6,340 nt of DNA. Source: JBAZDV01 sp041669745. Lineage in GTDB: Archaea > Thermoplasmatota > Thermoplasmata > Methanomassiliicoccales > Methanomethylophilaceae. Positions 5,438 to 6,340 of this stretch are shown piece by piece. The notes under the pieces are model-generated. The model was not told the DNA's origin, ran no database searches, and was given only the letters and a program-made list of their open reading frames with translations. Each line of letters begins with the position of its first letter. The first letter of the stretch is position 1. The stretch is from NCBI GenBank assembly GCA_041669745.1, contig JBAYAO010000078.1, positions 1 to 6,340 on the forward strand, given 5' to 3'. A program made the translations under genes and the position numbers.

Positions 5438-6064
5438 TTATTCGAATGTCATCGACTTTTCACTCTTTTTCTCTTTCTCGTACATCTTACGCATCAAATA
5501 TGATATCGGGATGCCCAGGATGTATATGTACAGCGATTGGTCCCAATTCAGTACCAGGGATGTAAAAATTATCACCAGGGACAAAGCGGTCAGTGCGGCC
5601 GGTACCCTGCACCTCATACTCATGTCGCTTGGGTCCACATCCTCTCTTATGATGTCCGGCTTGTATGAGTACATCACCATCGTAGTGGAAAGTAGACCGA
5701 GCATGAAGTTAAGGGCCGCAAATATTGCGACGGGCAAAGACGAGTCTCCGTATTCGAACAATATGTCCATGGATGCGGGGACCAAAGCCACAAAGAACAG
5801 TGATGCCAGACACAGAAATATCATTGTTTCATCTACATGTTTTACCCTATTGAACGATATGTGGTTGGATATCCAGAAACGTATCAGGACCAGGAATACT
5901 ATGGCATAGTCAAGAATTCCTATGAAAAGTGTGTCCAGTTCTTTATTCAGAGGGATGTTCGGGTCTATCGTGATATTCAGAACAGCCAAGGTCAACACTA
6001 TTGCGTACACGCCATCGGATAGGGCCTCTATCCTGTGTTTTGGAAGGTGATCTATATCGGACAT
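5438..6064 (-). CDS. TMEM175-family (DUF1211) potassium channel protein
   Basis: A 208-residue membrane protein with six predicted helices at roughly 13-33, 48-68, 79-100, 110-132, 152-172 and 176-193, and a charged lysine-rich tail. The first helix carries H-R-I-E-A-L-S-D-G-V-Y-A-I (10-22), the TMEM175 signature R-x3-(F/L)-S-D-x3-A-I. Prokaryotic members form tetrameric, mildly K+-selective channels without the usual TVGYG filter, consistent with the absence of such a filter here. The first signature residue is Leu, not the commoner Phe. The frame is open to 6172, but homology begins at M-S-D-I-D-H-L-P-K-H-R. A TATA-like box lies 30 nt before the ATG at 6064, so that start is used, probably leaderless or nearly so. 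Decayed sequence on both sides suggests an isolated, perhaps acquired, gene. Confidence 0.85.
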   Translation of the reverse strand: MSDIDHLPKHRIEALSDGVYAIVLTLAVLNITIDPNIPLNKELDTLFIGILDYAIVFLVLIRFWISNHISFNRVKHVDETMIFLCLASLFFVALVPASMDILFEYGDSSLPVAIFAALNFMLGLLSTTMVMYSYKPDIIREDVDPSDMSMRCRVPAALTALSLVIIFTSLVLNWDQSLYIYILGIPISYLMRKMYEKEKKSEKSMTFE

Positions 6065-6087
6065 CCTAACGGGTATGCAGGGCGAGA

Positions 6088-6094
6088 AATAATA
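6088..6094 (-). promoter_or_regulatory. TATA-like box for the TMEM175 gene
   Basis: The minus strand reads CTATTATTTCTC, beginning 30 nt before the ATG at 6064. This puts the transcript start at or within a few bases of that ATG and argues against the longer frame reaching 6172. No convincing Shine-Dalgarno is present. Confidence 0.45.
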
Positions 6095-6099
6095 GCTTT

Positions 6100-6340
6100 T
6101 CTGGACATATGCCTCCATGGATTGTGCGTAAACATGTATGGGTCGCGTCGGGGAAGTGAATTCAAGTCGCATCCGTTCATGTAGATCCCTCCAGAGTGCT
6201 GATGAAGGCAGACAAAGCCCCGGTGTTCAAGAGGTTCCGTTTCGATTTTCCCCTTATAGACGTCATGCCGGTCGGAACCATATCGTTGTGACTGCCAACT
6301 TTTGAAGTATATATCGCACATGACACGATTCATTCTTACG
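6100..6340 (-). other. No intact gene; possible transposase scrap
   Basis: About 240 nt upstream of the TMEM175 promoter without a convincing gene. Minus-strand frames hold short protein-like pieces: NTGALSAFISTLEG (about 6186-6227), ended by TGA at 6177-6179, and in another frame VYAQSMEAYVQKSYYF (about 6090-6137). These loosely recall the IS4-type transposase block in which a hydrophobic beta strand is followed by Y-x-x-R-x-x-V-E-K-x-F, but the catalytic Glu pattern is not clean. A TATATA at 6308-6313 could be the promoter of a plus-strand gene starting beyond the right edge. The reading is weak and offered only as the best explanation. Confidence 0.25.

Noticed and set aside
6065..6172. 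N-terminal extension of the TMEM175 protein by 36 residues
   Set aside because: It would overrun the TATA-like box at 6088-6094, and the TMEM175 signature normally lies close to the N-terminus.
1..6340. CRISPR array, toxin-antitoxin pair or defence island
   Set aside because: No regularly spaced direct repeats and no cas, nuclease, methylase or toxin-like proteins were seen in any frame.

Overview
The window looks like a chromosomal segment of an archaeon, probably a euryarchaeal/Thermoplasmatota methanogen such as Methanomassiliicoccales; that lineage is an inference from overall protein character, not proven here. The archaeal call rests on the archaeal-type tyrosyl-tRNA synthetase, the archaeal-type hypoxanthine phosphoribosyltransferase, TATA boxes about 25-30 nt upstream of several starts (implying leaderless or very short-leader transcripts), and oligo-T stretches as terminators.

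Layout, left to right. Bases 1-135 (+) are the C-terminus of a ketopantoate reductase-like protein, followed by an oligo-T terminator. Converging on it is a minus-strand pair: an orphan TctA/DUF112-type membrane permease (210-1475) and, upstream of it, hpt (1520-2080). Between hpt and the divergent tyrS (2237-3301, +) lies about 155 nt of control DNA with TATA elements for both directions and a tRNA T-arm-like minihelix. tyrS runs tail-to-tail into a minus-strand DHH/DHHA1 phosphoesterase gene (3305-4291). Next on the minus strand are apt (4321-4845) and a decayed stretch (about 4920-5430) holding what looks like the C-terminus of a DDE transposase with stops and a frameshift. After that come a six-helix TMEM175-family potassium channel gene (5438-6064, -) and about 275 nt of apparently non-functional sequence at the right edge, possibly another transposase scrap.

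Functionally the core is housekeeping: purine-base salvage with PRPP (apt for adenine, hpt for hypoxanthine/guanine), tyrosine charging, and turnover of small phosphodiester substrates by the DHH enzyme. The membrane genes (TctA-like, TMEM175) sit at the flanks. The right third, from about 4900 on, is the accessory part. No CRISPR array, rRNA, complete tRNA or intact mobile element is visible. The most unusual items are the T-arm-like minihelix beside tyrS/hpt and the remnants flanking the TMEM175 gene. I see no convincing new multi-gene system.
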